A DNA stretch of 64,000 bases from Mangrovicoccus algicola (GTDB taxonomy: Bacteria > Pseudomonadota > Alphaproteobacteria > Rhodobacterales > Rhodobacteraceae). Shown here piece after piece: positions 16,898-26,596 of this stretch. The DNA is taken from NCBI RefSeq assembly GCF_014903745.1, contig NZ_JACVXA010000012.1:32674-96673 (forward strand), written 5' to 3'. The notes beneath the pieces are model-generated. The model was not told where the DNA came from and searched no databases. It saw only the letters and a program-made list of their open reading frames with translations. Both the position numbers and the translations under genes were made by a program. Position 1 is the first letter of the stretch; every line of letters begins with the position of its first letter.

Positions 16898-18217
16898 TCA
16901 GTCGAACATCACCGCGGGCAGCCACAGCGCGATGGCCGGGAAGGCCAGCACCAGGATCAGCGCGATGACCTGCAGCCCGACAAACTGGAACATCCCCGAA
17001 TAGATCTGTTTCAGATGCCATTGCGGGGCCACGGCCTTGAGGTAATAGGCCGCCATCGCCACCGGCGGCGACAGGAAGGCCGTCTGCAGGTTCACCGCCA
17101 CCAGCGCGCTGATCCACAAGAGGTTCAGCCCCGCCTCCTGCACGATGGGCAGGAAGATCGGCAGGAAGATGAACACGATCGGCGCCCATTCCAGCGGCCA
17201 TCCCAGCAGGAAGACCACGACCATCAGCGCCATGACCACGCCGAAGGGCGGCAGGTCCCACGACACCAGCAGATTGGCGATCCAGGGGCCGGTGCCCAGC
17301 CGGTTGAACACCGCGCCGAACATGTTGGAGGCCAGCAGCAGGAACAGGATCATCGAGGAGACGATGACCGTCTGATACAGCGCCATGCGCAGCCGCCCCA
17401 TGGTGAAGCGCCCGTAGAGGATCGTCAGGATCAGCGCCCCCGCCGCCCCCATCCCCGCCCCTTCGGTCGGCGTCGCCACCCCCGTCAGGATGCTGCCCAG
17501 CGTCGCGCCGATCAGCACCAGCATCGGCGCCATGCCGATGGCCAGTTCCCTGGCCGCGACCTTCCAGCTGGCCGGGCGTTCCGCCTCGGGCAGCGCCGGT
17601 CCCAGCGCCGGATTGATCCAGCAGCGGATCAGCGTATAGGCGAGGAACAGGAAGGTGATCAGCAGCCCCGGCAGGATGCAGGCGGCAAACAGCTTGGGGA
17701 TCGACACCCCCACCACCGGGCCCAGGACCACCAGCATGACCGAGGGCGGGATCAGGATGCCCAGCGTGCCCCCCGCGGTGATCGTCCCCGCCGACAGGGC
17801 CGGATCGTAATTCGACTTGGTCATGACCGGCGCGGCCAGCATCCCGATCAGCGTGACCGAGGCGCCGATGATCCCCGTCGCCGTGGCGAAGATGGTCGAG
17901 GTCAGAAGCACGCCGATGTAAAGCGCGCCGGGCACGCGGGCCAGGGTGAACTGGAACCCCTTGAACAGCCGCTCCATGATGCCGGCCTGTTCCAGGATGT
18001 AGCCCATGAAGACGAAAAGCGGCACCGCCGCCAGGGTTTCGGTCCCCATCACGCCCCAGGACTGGTAGACCATCAGGTCGAAGGCCCGCCCGCCCAGTCC
18101 CAGATAGCCGAAGAACACCGTCAGCACGATCAGCGTGAAGGCGATGGGAAATCCCGCGAAGATCCCCGCCAGCAGCGCGGCCAGCTGGGCGAAACCTAGA
18201 ATGACGCCGAAACTCAT
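16898..18217 (-). CDS. dctM: TRAP transporter large permease subunit
   Basis: A 439-residue membrane protein with about a dozen helices. PLFVFMGYILEQAGI, TSTIFATATGIIGASVTLIG and AGTITAGGTLGILIPPSV are hallmarks of the DctM subunit, which drives solute import with the sodium gradient. The ATG at 18217 overlaps the dctQ stop codon by 4 bp, as usual for these pairs. It is the last gene of the amidase-dctP-dctQ-dctM operon. The substrate is set by the DctP protein and is not known. Confidence 0.95.
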   Translation of the reverse strand: MSFGVILGFAQLAALLAGIFAGFPIAFTLIVLTVFFGYLGLGGRAFDLMVYQSWGVMGTETLAAVPLFVFMGYILEQAGIMERLFKGFQFTLARVPGALYIGVLLTSTIFATATGIIGASVTLIGMLAAPVMTKSNYDPALSAGTITAGGTLGILIPPSVMLVVLGPVVGVSIPKLFAACILPGLLITFLFLAYTLIRCWINPALGPALPEAERPASWKVAARELAIGMAPMLVLIGATLGSILTGVATPTEGAGMGAAGALILTILYGRFTMGRLRMALYQTVIVSSMILFLLLASNMFGAVFNRLGTGPWIANLLVSWDLPPFGVVMALMVVVFLLGWPLEWAPIVFIFLPIFLPIVQEAGLNLLWISALVAVNLQTAFLSPPVAMAAYYLKAVAPQWHLKQIYSGMFQFVGLQVIALILVLAFPAIALWLPAVMFD

Positions 18218-18825
18218 ACGGGCTCTCCGCTGCGGAACTGGAACACGGCCTTGATCACCTCGGAAACCCCCTGAAGCATCAGCAGGAGCGCGGTGGCCGG
18301 AATGACCGCGCGATAGGGCCACAGGATCGGCCGCCAGAAGCTGGCCGAGGCGCGTTCGGAAATCATGTAGGAACTCAGCGCCTTGTCGAAGCCCGCCCAG
18401 AAGAAGAAGAACAGGCCCGGGAAGAACAGCAGCAGGTAGAAGACCAGGTCCACCCCCGCCTGGGTGCGCGGCGACCAGTCCTTGAAGAACAGGTCGGTGC
18501 GGATATGCCCGCCGAAGCGCAGCGTCGTGCCCGCCCCCAGCATGAAGATCGTGCCATACAGCATGTAGCTGAGGTCATAGGCCCAGATGCTGGGGCTGTT
18601 GAACGCGTAGCGGCGGATCGCCTCCATCACCACGATGGCCACCAGCGCCAGCACCAGCCAGCTGAGCACATGCCCGTAAAGGTCGGCAAAGCGGTCCAGG
18701 CGCATCACGATCGCCCGCCAGGGGTCGGGGATCGCGGGCACGGCCTTGCGCATCTGGTCGAGGTCGGGAAGGTCCTCGTCCTGTTTCAGCACGCGCAACA
18801 GCGCGTCGTCTTCGTCATCGGTCAT
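18214..18825 (-). CDS. dctQ: TRAP transporter small permease subunit
   Basis: A 203-residue protein with four membrane spans (from about residue 50) after a charged, acidic N-terminal extension. The VVMEAIRRYAFNSPSIWAYD segment is typical of DctQ. It pairs with the large permease encoded immediately downstream with a 4-bp overlap. The extended N-terminus is common in the subgroup whose binding proteins recognise 2-oxo acids or mannitol/chloroaromatic-like compounds, which is a hint only. Confidence 0.93.
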   Translation of the reverse strand: MTDDEDDALLRVLKQDEDLPDLDQMRKAVPAIPDPWRAIVMRLDRFADLYGHVLSWLVLALVAIVVMEAIRRYAFNSPSIWAYDLSYMLYGTIFMLGAGTTLRFGGHIRTDLFFKDWSPRTQAGVDLVFYLLLFFPGLFFFFWAGFDKALSSYMISERASASFWRPILWPYRAVIPATALLLMLQGVSEVIKAVFQFRSGEPV

Positions 18826-18852
18826 CTGGATACCTTGGCTGGGATGCGGGCA

Positions 18853-18880
18853 CGGGGCGGCCCCGACCGGAGCCGCCCCG
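18853..18880 (-). other. Intercistronic stem-loop between dctP and dctQ
   Basis: 9-bp GC stem (18853-18861 with 18872-18880) in the 63-bp gap after dctP. Such structures often protect the binding-protein mRNA from 3' decay and raise its level above that of the permease (known for transport operons; inferred here). Confidence 0.5.
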
Positions 18881-18888
18881 CCGCCGGA

Positions 18889-19992
18889 TCACTCGAAGCC
18901 GAAATGCTTCAGCGCGATATCGGCCGGGGGGTTGATCCGCGCCTTCAGCGGCACCACCCGCTGGGCGAAGTCCTGCTGGCTGTCCAGAACCTTGGCGAAG
19001 AATTCGTCATCGGCGGCATAGCGGTCCAGAACCGCCGACCAGGCGGCCAGCTGCGCCTCCATCACGTCGCGCGGGGTCTCGGTGACCTGCACGCCCATCT
19101 CGGTTTCCATCTGCGCCAGCGCCTTGGAATTCTCGTCCAGACCCTTCCAGTAGAAATCCGCCGATTCCGCCATGACGGCATATTTGACGATCGCCTTCAG
19201 GTCGTCGGGCAGCTCGTCCCAGCGGTCCTTGGAGATGAAGAAGTTCTGCACCAAGCCCAGCTGCAGGTAGCTCGGCATCATGTAGATCTTGCGCACATCC
19301 GGCAGGCCCAGGATCATGTCCGCCTTGGGACCGAAATACTCGGCCGCCTCGATCACCCCCTGCTCCAGCGAGGGCACCACCTCGGAGCCGGGCACGGTGA
19401 CGACCGCGGCGCCCATCTCGCGCATCACGTCGACCGGCAGGCCGGGCGTGCGGTATTTCATGCCCTTGATGTCCTCGGCCGAGGTGACGGGCTCCTCGAA
19501 CCAGCCGAAGGGCTGCGCCTGGGCGGGGCTGAGCAGGAAGGACACGGTATTGGTCATCTGAAGCGTGTCGTTGATGTATTCGGCGAACAGCTCCTTGCCG
19601 CCGCCATATTCCATCCAGCCCATCAGGTCGATCGAGGGCATCCCGAAGCCGGGCGCCGAGGCAAAGAGGCTGCCGGCCGGGTGCTTGCCCACCCAGTAAT
19701 CGGCATCGCCGCCGGCCGCGTCGATCACGCCGTCATTCACGGCATCCAGCACGTCGAAGGCCGGCACGAAGGCGCCGCCGGGGCTGACCTCCATCACCAG
19801 CCGGCCGCCCGACATCTCGTCGATCATCTCGGCCAGCTTGACGAAGGTCATGTGCAGGTCGTCGCCAGAGGCATAGGCGGTCTGGACCGTCCATTTGAAC
19901 TCCTGCGCCGCGGCGGGCAGCGACAGGCAGGCCAGCGCCGAGGCGATGGCGGCGCCCCTTGCGGGCCGGGCGATCTTTGAAAGGAAAGACAT
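18889..19992 (-). CDS. dctP: TRAP transporter substrate-binding protein
   Basis: A 367-residue precursor with a signal peptide (about residues 1-30, ending LSLPAAAQE). The mature protein shows DctP-family features: AYASGDDLHMTFVKLAEMI, SGGRLVMEV, DIKGMKYRTPGLPVDVMREM (the arginine that normally binds the substrate carboxylate is in this segment) and GLPDVRKIYMMPSY. The length and these sequences are closest to the subfamily that includes 2-oxoacid-binding TakP-like receptors (inference). GAGGA precedes the ATG at 19992. It is flanked by two intercistronic hairpins. Confidence 0.93.
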   Translation of the reverse strand: MSFLSKIARPARGAAIASALACLSLPAAAQEFKWTVQTAYASGDDLHMTFVKLAEMIDEMSGGRLVMEVSPGGAFVPAFDVLDAVNDGVIDAAGGDADYWVGKHPAGSLFASAPGFGMPSIDLMGWMEYGGGKELFAEYINDTLQMTNTVSFLLSPAQAQPFGWFEEPVTSAEDIKGMKYRTPGLPVDVMREMGAAVVTVPGSEVVPSLEQGVIEAAEYFGPKADMILGLPDVRKIYMMPSYLQLGLVQNFFISKDRWDELPDDLKAIVKYAVMAESADFYWKGLDENSKALAQMETEMGVQVTETPRDVMEAQLAAWSAVLDRYAADDEFFAKVLDSQQDFAQRVVPLKARINPPADIALKHFGFE

Positions 19993-20052
19993 GGGTCGTC
20001 CTCGCTGTTGGGAAAGCGGCCGCTTTCTTGTTTTCATGGTCTCATCGGACCT

Positions 20053-20080
20053 GCCCGGCGGCGCGGCCATTGCGCCGGGC
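20053..20080 (-). other. Intercistronic stem-loop between amidase gene and dctP
   Basis: 8-bp GC stem (20053-20060 with 20073-20080) directly after the amidase stop codon and about 60 bp before dctP. It may set different mRNA levels for the amidase and the binding protein. Confidence 0.4.
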
Positions 20081-20085
20081 CCTGT

Positions 20086-21273
20086 TCACTCGGGGGCGAT
20101 CCCCGCCACCAGCGGTGCGAACCGGGTGGCCAGCGCGCAGAGAAGCCCGTCCCGCCCGATCCCGGTGGTCAGCTGCACCGCCGCCTTCAGCCCGTTTCGC
20201 GCGGCAGCGCCGGGCAGGCTCACCGCAGGAAGCTTCGCCAGCGACCATATGCGGTTGACGAAGGGATCGCCGGTCCAGCCCAGCCCCTCTGGCGCAAGCT
20301 GCGCGGCGGACGGGCCCAGGATCGCGTCGTGGCCCTCCAGCACGCCGCCGATCCACAGGCGGAACCGGTCGGCGGTCTTCAGGGCGGCGGCATAGCTCTC
20401 ATGCGGAATGGCCAGCGCGGCATCGCAATAGTCGCGCAGCTCCTCCGACAGAAGATCGCGGTGTTCGGCCAGTTCCCGGTGAAGCGCGCGCGGGATCTCG
20501 TAGCCCATCACCGCCTTCTGCGCCTCCATCATCTCGAGGAACGGGGCGGGATCATCCAGTTCGGTCATCTCGGCCCCGGCATCGCGCAGCGCGTCGGCCG
20601 TGCCGAGGACCGTCCGGCAGGTGGCCTCGTCGGCACTGTCCTCCCAGACTCCGCGCGGCAGCATCGCGATGCGCGGCGCCTTGTCGGGCATCGCTGCGGG
20701 CGACCAGCCGGGAAAGGCCTCCAGCATCGCCGCGATCCCCTGCATGTCGCGGGCGAAGACCCCCACCCGGTCCAGGGTCGGCGACATGATGCGGACGCCC
20801 CGGCGCGGGATCACCCCCGGCGAGGGCAGGAAACCGGCGATCCCGCAATAGGCTGCCGGACGGATCACCGATCCCGCTGTCTGGGTCCCCAGCGCCCAGT
20901 CGAACAGCCCTGCCGCCACGCCCGCCACCGACCCGGAGGAGGACCCGCCGGGCGTATGCGCGGGGTTCAGCGGATTGCAGGTGGGGCCCGGCCGGGTCGT
21001 GGCGAATTCCGTCGTGACGGTCTTTCCCGCGACAACCGCCCCGGCGCGTTCCAGCAGCGTGACGCAATCCGCGCTGCGCGCGGCCACCTGCCCGGCATGG
21101 ATCGGCGACCCGCATTCGGTCGGCAATCCCGCCACGTCGATGATATCCTTCACCCCGAGCGTCACGCCCGGGCGGGTCGCGGGCAGATTCTGCGCCATGC
21201 AGGTCAGGGCCTTGAGCTCACGGTCATCCCGGCGCAGCTGCTCGGGCCAGGTCAGTTGGGTCTTGTCCGTCAT
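20086..21273 (-). CDS. Amidase signature family hydrolase
   Basis: A 395-residue amidase. The Ser-cisSer-Lys triad is visible: lysine in LGVKDIIDVAG, the cis-serine in TPGGSSSGSVAGVAAG and the nucleophile in TQTAGSVIRPAA. These enzymes cleave amide bonds; the sequence does not identify the substrate. No signal peptide is seen, so it is cytoplasmic and may act on the compound imported by the adjacent TRAP system. It is the first gene of the operon, with an AT-rich promoter region and a candidate GntR site about 65 bp upstream. Confidence 0.92.
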   Translation of the reverse strand: MTDKTQLTWPEQLRRDDRELKALTCMAQNLPATRPGVTLGVKDIIDVAGLPTECGSPIHAGQVAARSADCVTLLERAGAVVAGKTVTTEFATTRPGPTCNPLNPAHTPGGSSSGSVAGVAAGLFDWALGTQTAGSVIRPAAYCGIAGFLPSPGVIPRRGVRIMSPTLDRVGVFARDMQGIAAMLEAFPGWSPAAMPDKAPRIAMLPRGVWEDSADEATCRTVLGTADALRDAGAEMTELDDPAPFLEMMEAQKAVMGYEIPRALHRELAEHRDLLSEELRDYCDAALAIPHESYAAALKTADRFRLWIGGVLEGHDAILGPSAAQLAPEGLGWTGDPFVNRIWSLAKLPAVSLPGAAARNGLKAAVQLTTGIGRDGLLCALATRFAPLVAGIAPE

Positions 21274-21338
21274 GTCACGTCTCACTCGTACTTGACGGAA
21301 GTTCTGCACCGCGGCGTAGGTGGCGCAAGATATAATTA

Positions 21339-21354
21339 TTGATGCAATATTCAG
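21339..21354. promoter_or_regulatory. Candidate GntR operator upstream of the amidase-TRAP operon
   Basis: Reads TTGATGCAATATTCAG on the plus strand; 13 of 16 positions match the site upstream of the GntR gene (16139-16154). It sits in an AT-rich block (21330-21354) beside a TTATAT that could serve as the -10 box of the operon. Confidence 0.5.
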
Positions 21355-21454
21355 ACGGGGATCATATCCCCTGCCCCTGCGAGTTTGCCGAAAATCCGGG
21401 CAGTCCCGCCGATTTTTCGTCAAGGACGGAAAGGGAGCCCCCGTGGGTGCCGCA

Positions 21455-22240
21455 TCAGAACTGGAAGCGGCTTTCATCGAAGGCGCGCAGCCAGGCGGCG
21501 GCGGCTTGCGGTCCGCGGGCGCTGGACATGCTTTCGCCCTGCGCGCGCAGCATCGGCCGCAGGTAGCGGAAGGTCGCCCTCGCCTTGTCGCGCAGCGCAG
21601 GCCCGGGATCGGGCAGCAGGCGCGCACTGCCCTCGAGCGTGTCGAAGGCGCAATAGGCGATCGGCTGGGTCCCGTCTCCCGTCGCCGCCACCGACAGCAT
21701 CACATGGACGGTTCCGGCGCGATGGCTCTGGTCATTCTGCACATGCGTCAGGCGCGGTCTTCCGTGGCGCGCATATGCCAGCCCGGCACAGGCGCGTTCG
21801 GCCGGATCAAGCCAGCGGCTGTCATAGGCGATCAGCTTGCGCCCGTCGAATTGCGGCAGGCGCGGCCGCTCCGCGGTTCCGGCGGGGGCTGCCATGTCGC
21901 CGGTGACCTCGACCCGGCCGACGCCCAGATCGGCATGGCACCACAGCGTCCCCCCCTGCCGCATCCAGATCGGCCGGAACAGGCGGCCGCCCAGGTCATG
22001 CTGGATGAAGCCGGGCGCGTCGAAACCGCCGACATCATGCCCCTGCTCCCGTGCGACGGCGAGACAGGCACGTTCAAGCCCCGGCGCGATCTCCGCCACC
22101 GGGAAATAGACGGCGCCGGGATCGCGGAAGGATGGCGGCAGATGCTCCGCCGGGCTCTGTGCCCCGGCGGGCGGGGCGAACAGAAGCAGAAGCACGAAGG
22201 CTACGGGAAAAAGCGGGATCGCAGGCATGGCGGCCTCCAT
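21455..22240 (-). CDS. Secreted protein of unknown function
   Basis: A 261-residue protein with a clear signal peptide (hydrophobic residues 8-25, cleavage near APPAGAQS). The mature part has four cysteines (for example RACLAVA and LWCHADLG), which could form disulfides in the periplasm, and no motif I recognise. The start is ATG 22240 or the in-frame ATG at 22228. It follows RidA on the same strand 78 bp away but is not obviously co-transcribed with the amidase operon downstream, which has its own promoter. Confidence 0.75.
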   Translation of the reverse strand: MEAAMPAIPLFPVAFVLLLLFAPPAGAQSPAEHLPPSFRDPGAVYFPVAEIAPGLERACLAVAREQGHDVGGFDAPGFIQHDLGGRLFRPIWMRQGGTLWCHADLGVGRVEVTGDMAAPAGTAERPRLPQFDGRKLIAYDSRWLDPAERACAGLAYARHGRPRLTHVQNDQSHRAGTVHVMLSVAATGDGTQPIAYCAFDTLEGSARLLPDPGPALRDKARATFRYLRPMLRAQGESMSSARGPQAAAAWLRAFDESRFQF

Positions 22241-22318
22241 TTCCGGACAGGGTCGCCTTGACCTTGCCCGGAAATGGTAGAGGCATTGTTAACCGTGATC
22301 CGCCGCCGCAGCATCGGA

Positions 22319-22687
22319 TCAGGCCAGGGCGGTCACCTCGATCTCGATCTTCATGGCCGGATCAATCAGCCTGGCCTCGATCACCGAGGCGGCGGGCGGG
22401 TTGGCCCCGAAATGCTCCTGCAGCACCGGCCAGCAGCTTTCGAATTCGGCGATGTCCTGCATGTAATAGGTCACGCGCACGGCCCGGTCGAGCCCGCTGC
22501 CGGCCTCGGCCAGGGCGGCGGCGATCCGCGTCAGGGTCAGTCGGCACTGATCTGCGGCCGACTGCTCTGCGGGGCCTTCGGGATCGATCCCGGTCGTGCC
22601 GCTGACAAAGGCGAACCCCCCCGCGACGACGGCACGGCAATAGGCGATTTTGGGCTCGAAGGGCGAGCCGGAGAAGATGCGTTTCAT
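22319..22687 (-). CDS. RidA family protein (enamine/imine deaminase)
   Basis: A 122-residue protein of the RidA/YjgF fold. It opens with MKRIFSGSPFEPKIAYCRAV and contains FAFVSGTTGIDPEG; the arginine in CRLTLTRIAAAL-RAVRVTYYM is near the usual ligand site, and ASVIEARLIDPAMKIEIEV closes the domain. Related enzymes deaminate reactive 2-aminoacrylate. The typical C-terminal catalytic arginine context is weaker than in RidA itself, so a different RidA subfamily is possible. The ATG at 22687 is used; it lies 144 bp downstream of clpX with a terminator between. Confidence 0.9.
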   Translation of the reverse strand: MKRIFSGSPFEPKIAYCRAVVAGGFAFVSGTTGIDPEGPAEQSAADQCRLTLTRIAAALAEAGSGLDRAVRVTYYMQDIAEFESCWPVLQEHFGANPPAASVIEARLIDPAMKIEIEVTALA

Positions 22688-22780
22688 GTCCTGGTCTCCT
22701 TGGCGGCGTGCACGCGGCGCCCTGCCGCATCCATGCCCGCAGACCCGTGAAAAAGCCGATCCGCCCCGCGCCCGCAAACG

Positions 22781-22803
22781 AAAAACGGCGCCCGGAGGCG
22801 CCG
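22781..22803 (-). terminator. Rho-independent terminator of clpX
   Basis: 7-bp stem CGGCGCC/GGCGCCG with a 4-base loop followed on the minus strand by TTTTT, 28 bp after the clpX stop codon. Confidence 0.85.
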
Positions 22804-22831
22804 CATTCCAAGATGTCGCGCCGGGCGCGGG

Positions 22832-24097
<1,266 letters not shown>

Positions 24098-24230
24098 GTC
24101 GTCACCTCCTGTCGGGCGGGCCGGAACCCTGAAGAATGGAGACCCGGCCGGCCTCCGGTCAGCTTAGGACAGCAGGAATACCTGCACAACGCATAAATCG
24201 CCGTGCCGGGTATTCCCGCAAATTGATGGT

Positions 24231-24863
24231 TTACGCCTTGCCGGCATCCGGCGTGCCGCGGCTGGTGACGATCTCGTCGACCAGGCCCCAGGCCTTCGCC
24301 GCCTCGGCGGTCATGAAATTGTCGCGTTCCAGCGCCGCCTCGACGGTGGCGTAATCCTGGCCCGTGTGCTTGACGTAGATGTTGTTCAGGCGCTCCTTCA
24401 GTTCCAGGATCTCCTTGGCGTGGATCGAGATATCCGTCGCCTGGCCCTGGAAGCCGCCGGAAGGCTGGTGCACCATGATGCGCGAATTGGGCAGCGAGAA
24501 GCGCATGCCCGCCTCGCCCGCGGTCAGAAGCAGCGACCCCATCGAGGCTGCCTGGCCCACGACCAGCGTGGACACTTTCGGCTTGATGTACTGCATCGTG
24601 TCGTAGATCGACAGGCCCGATGTCACAACGCCGCCGGGGCTGTTGATGTACATCGAGATTTCCTTGTTGGGGTTCTCCGCCTCCAGATGCAGCAGCTGCG
24701 CGACGATGAGCGAGCTCATCCCGTCATGCACCGGCCCCGAAAGGAAGATGATCCGCTCCTTCAGCAGGCGCGAGAAAATGTCATAGGCCCGTTCCCCGCG
24801 CGAGGTCTGCTCCACCACCATGGGAACGAGGGTGTTCATGTAAACGTCGATAGGGTCTTTCAT
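24231..24863 (-). CDS. clpP: ATP-dependent Clp protease proteolytic subunit ClpP
   Basis: A 210-residue serine protease. The catalytic serine is in [11 protein letters not shown] and the histidine in [10 protein letters not shown]; the oxyanion-hole region [14 protein letters not shown] is present. Fourteen subunits form the chamber into which ClpX (next gene) or ClpA threads substrates. The ATG at 24863 starts [20 protein letters not shown] as in close relatives. It is divergent from an ArsR-type regulator. Confidence 0.98.
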   Translation of the reverse strand: MKDPIDVYMNTLVPMVVEQTSRGERAYDIFSRLLKERIIFLSGPVHDGMSSLIVAQLLHLEAENPNKEISMYINSPGGVVTSGLSIYDTMQYIKPKVSTLVVGQAASMGSLLLTAGEAGMRFSLPNSRIMVHQPSGGFQGQATDISIHAKEILELKERLNNIYVKHTGQDYATVEAALERDNFMTAEAAKAWGLVDEIVTSRGTPDAGKA

Positions 24864-24967
24864 CTCAATCGCCTGCTTCTCTTGGTGGCACGAGCGCCGG
24901 TCCAGTGAGTCTTAGGGGTGTCCCGCGGGGGCTGCAAGGGCAGTCTGCAGGGCGCTTCCGCACATGC

Positions 24968-25011
24968 TTGACAGATTTGTAAGCACGGACTTACCGTAAG
25001 CTATGACTTAC
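24968..25011 (+). promoter_or_regulatory. Promoter with tandem palindromic operators over the ArsR start codon
   Basis: TTGACA (24968-24973) is a perfect -35 box. It is followed by two palindromes GTAAG-N6-CTTAC at 24979-24994 and 24996-25011, one base apart, so four half-sites have a 17-bp period. The second palindrome spans the ATG at 25003. No Shine-Dalgarno sequence is seen, so the transcript may start at or very near the ATG. The layout fits tight autorepression. Confidence 0.7.
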
Positions 25012-25305
25012 ATCCCTGCGCTTCAAGCCCTCGCCGATCCCACCCGGCGCGCCCTGCTGGACCGGCTGCGGCTGGGCCCGGCCTCGGCAGGCAGGCTGGC
25101 ACAGGGGTTCCGGGTCAGCCGCCCGGCGGTGTCGCAGCACCTGCGGGTCCTGGTCTGCGCCGGGCTGCTGGATGTGTCAGCCTGCGGGGCGCGGCGCATC
25201 TACCGGCTCCGCCCGGAGGGACTCGAGGCGCTGCGGGGCTATCTGGACGCGCTGTGCCACGATGCGCGCATGGGCACGCCCCCGGACGCGCCGCCCTCCG
25301 CCTGA
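25003..25305 (+). CDS. ArsR/SmtB family winged-helix repressor
   Basis: A 100-residue DNA-binding protein: ALADPTRRALLDRLRLGPAS, then the recognition helix in FRVSRPAVSQHLRVLVCAGL and the beta-wing ARRIYRLRPEGLEAL. The ELCVCDL metal motif of arsenic/zinc sensors is absent, although two isolated cysteines are present, so it is nearer to the non-metal ArsR group that is often paired with SRPBCC or other small genes. No partner gene follows on the same strand; the adjacent gene is convergent. Autoregulation is likely from the operators at its 5' end. Confidence 0.92.
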   Translation: MTYIPALQALADPTRRALLDRLRLGPASAGRLAQGFRVSRPAVSQHLRVLVCAGLLDVSACGARRIYRLRPEGLEALRGYLDALCHDARMGTPPDAPPSA

Positions 25306-25425
25306 CCCGGCCCCGCCCGGCGGGTTTCCCGGGGACGGGAAGATTGCCCGGGCCTTCGCGGCGCCGCGAAGGCGCCCCCCCGCCGGCCGCGATTTGCCGA
25401 CAGCCGCGCCCGCCCCGCCGGCTGC

Positions 25426-26589
25426 TCAACCCGGCCCCGGGGCCTTTCCCGCGACGTTCGGCCCGGGCGAAGCCTGGGGCAGCCGCGCCCTGTGCATCGC
25501 CACCAGTTCGCGGATCTCGCGACGCAGCGGCCCCGGGCGCGGCGGATCCGCCAGGGTGTCCGTCCATCCCGGAGCAGGCGGCCGCGCGCGTCCGGCGCGG
25601 GTCCAGCTCAGGTCGCGCAGAACCTGCCGCGCCGCGGGCGGCAGGCGCGTCGGCATCGGGAGACCGTTGAGTTCGCCCCAGAGCCGCGTCCAGAGCCGCG
25701 CCACCGACCAGGGGTTGTAGCCCCCGCCCCCGGTCAGCAGCAGGCGCGGCGCCAGCGGGCGCACCGCGTGCAGGAAATCCGCATGCGCGTTGTTGGACAG
25801 CATCAGCCGCGACATCGGGTCCTCGGCCAGGGCATCCGCCCCGCATTGCAGGATCACCGCCTCGGGCCGGAACGCCGCCACGAGCGGCCGCACAAGCGCG
25901 TCGCGGATATGGGCGAATTCGCTGTCATTCAGCCCGGCGGGCACCGGCAGGTTGTAGACATTGCCCGCCCCGCGATCCCCGGCCAGCCCGGTGCGCGGCC
26001 AGCGTCCGGCCTGGTGGACCGAGACCATCAGGATCTCGGGATCGCGGCCGAACCCGTGCTCCACCCCGTCGGGATGATGGGCATCTATGTCCAGATAGGC
26101 GATGCGCCGGATCCCCAGGGCGCGCAGGGACAGGATGGCGATGGCCAGGTCGTTGAGGAAGCAGAAGCCGTTGGCCCGGTCCGGCAGCCCGTGATGCGTG
26201 CCGCAGCCCGGCGCATGCACCACGCCGCCCCGGCGCAGCAGCCCCGCCGCCAGCATCGCGGCGCCGCAGCCCGTCGCGGGCCGCCGGAACATCTCGGGAA
26301 AGATCGGATTGTCCGAGGTTCCGATGCGATAGCGCTCCCGCGTCCACACTTCGACCGCCTGCGCCTGCTCGGCACGCATCAGCGCGGCGACGTAATCCGG
26401 ATCATGCCAGATGCCCAGCCCCTCGGGCCGGGCACGCGGGCTGGTTCGGTACTGGCCGGGCGCGAGCCAGCCGAGCGCCCTCGCCAAATCCATCACGGTG
26501 GAGACCCGCGGCACGGCAAGGGGATGATGCGCCCCGAAGGAGGAGGCGCGATAGATCTCCGCCCCGATGAAGACAGGCCCGGTGCTCAC
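25426..26589 (-). CDS. Histone deacetylase-like amidohydrolase (AcuC/APAH family)
   Basis: A 387-residue zinc-dependent deacetylase. The His-His pair lies in CGTHHGLPDRANGFCFLND, zinc ligands in DIDAHHPDGVE and in the aspartate of LQCGADALAEDP, and the catalytic tyrosine in TGGGGYNPWSVAR. Bacterial members remove acetyl groups from proteins, polyamines or small acetylated compounds; the substrate here is not evident. The start is GTG 26589, 7 bp after the stop of the glutathione peroxidase gene, so the two are co-transcribed. The C-terminus (about 60 residues) is proline/arginine-rich. Confidence 0.93.
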   Translation of the reverse strand: MSTGPVFIGAEIYRASSFGAHHPLAVPRVSTVMDLARALGWLAPGQYRTSPRARPEGLGIWHDPDYVAALMRAEQAQAVEVWTRERYRIGTSDNPIFPEMFRRPATGCGAAMLAAGLLRRGGVVHAPGCGTHHGLPDRANGFCFLNDLAIAILSLRALGIRRIAYLDIDAHHPDGVEHGFGRDPEILMVSVHQAGRWPRTGLAGDRGAGNVYNLPVPAGLNDSEFAHIRDALVRPLVAAFRPEAVILQCGADALAEDPMSRLMLSNNAHADFLHAVRPLAPRLLLTGGGGYNPWSVARLWTRLWGELNGLPMPTRLPPAARQVLRDLSWTRAGRARPPAPGWTDTLADPPRPGPLRREIRELVAMHRARLPQASPGPNVAGKAPGPG

Positions 26590-26596
26590 GCGGCGC

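Noticed and set aside
24098..24230. Inverted repeat GGAATACC/GGTATTCC between clpP and clpX
   Set aside because: The 8-bp arms are separated by a long loop and there is no T-run. It is too weak to call a terminator or an operator.
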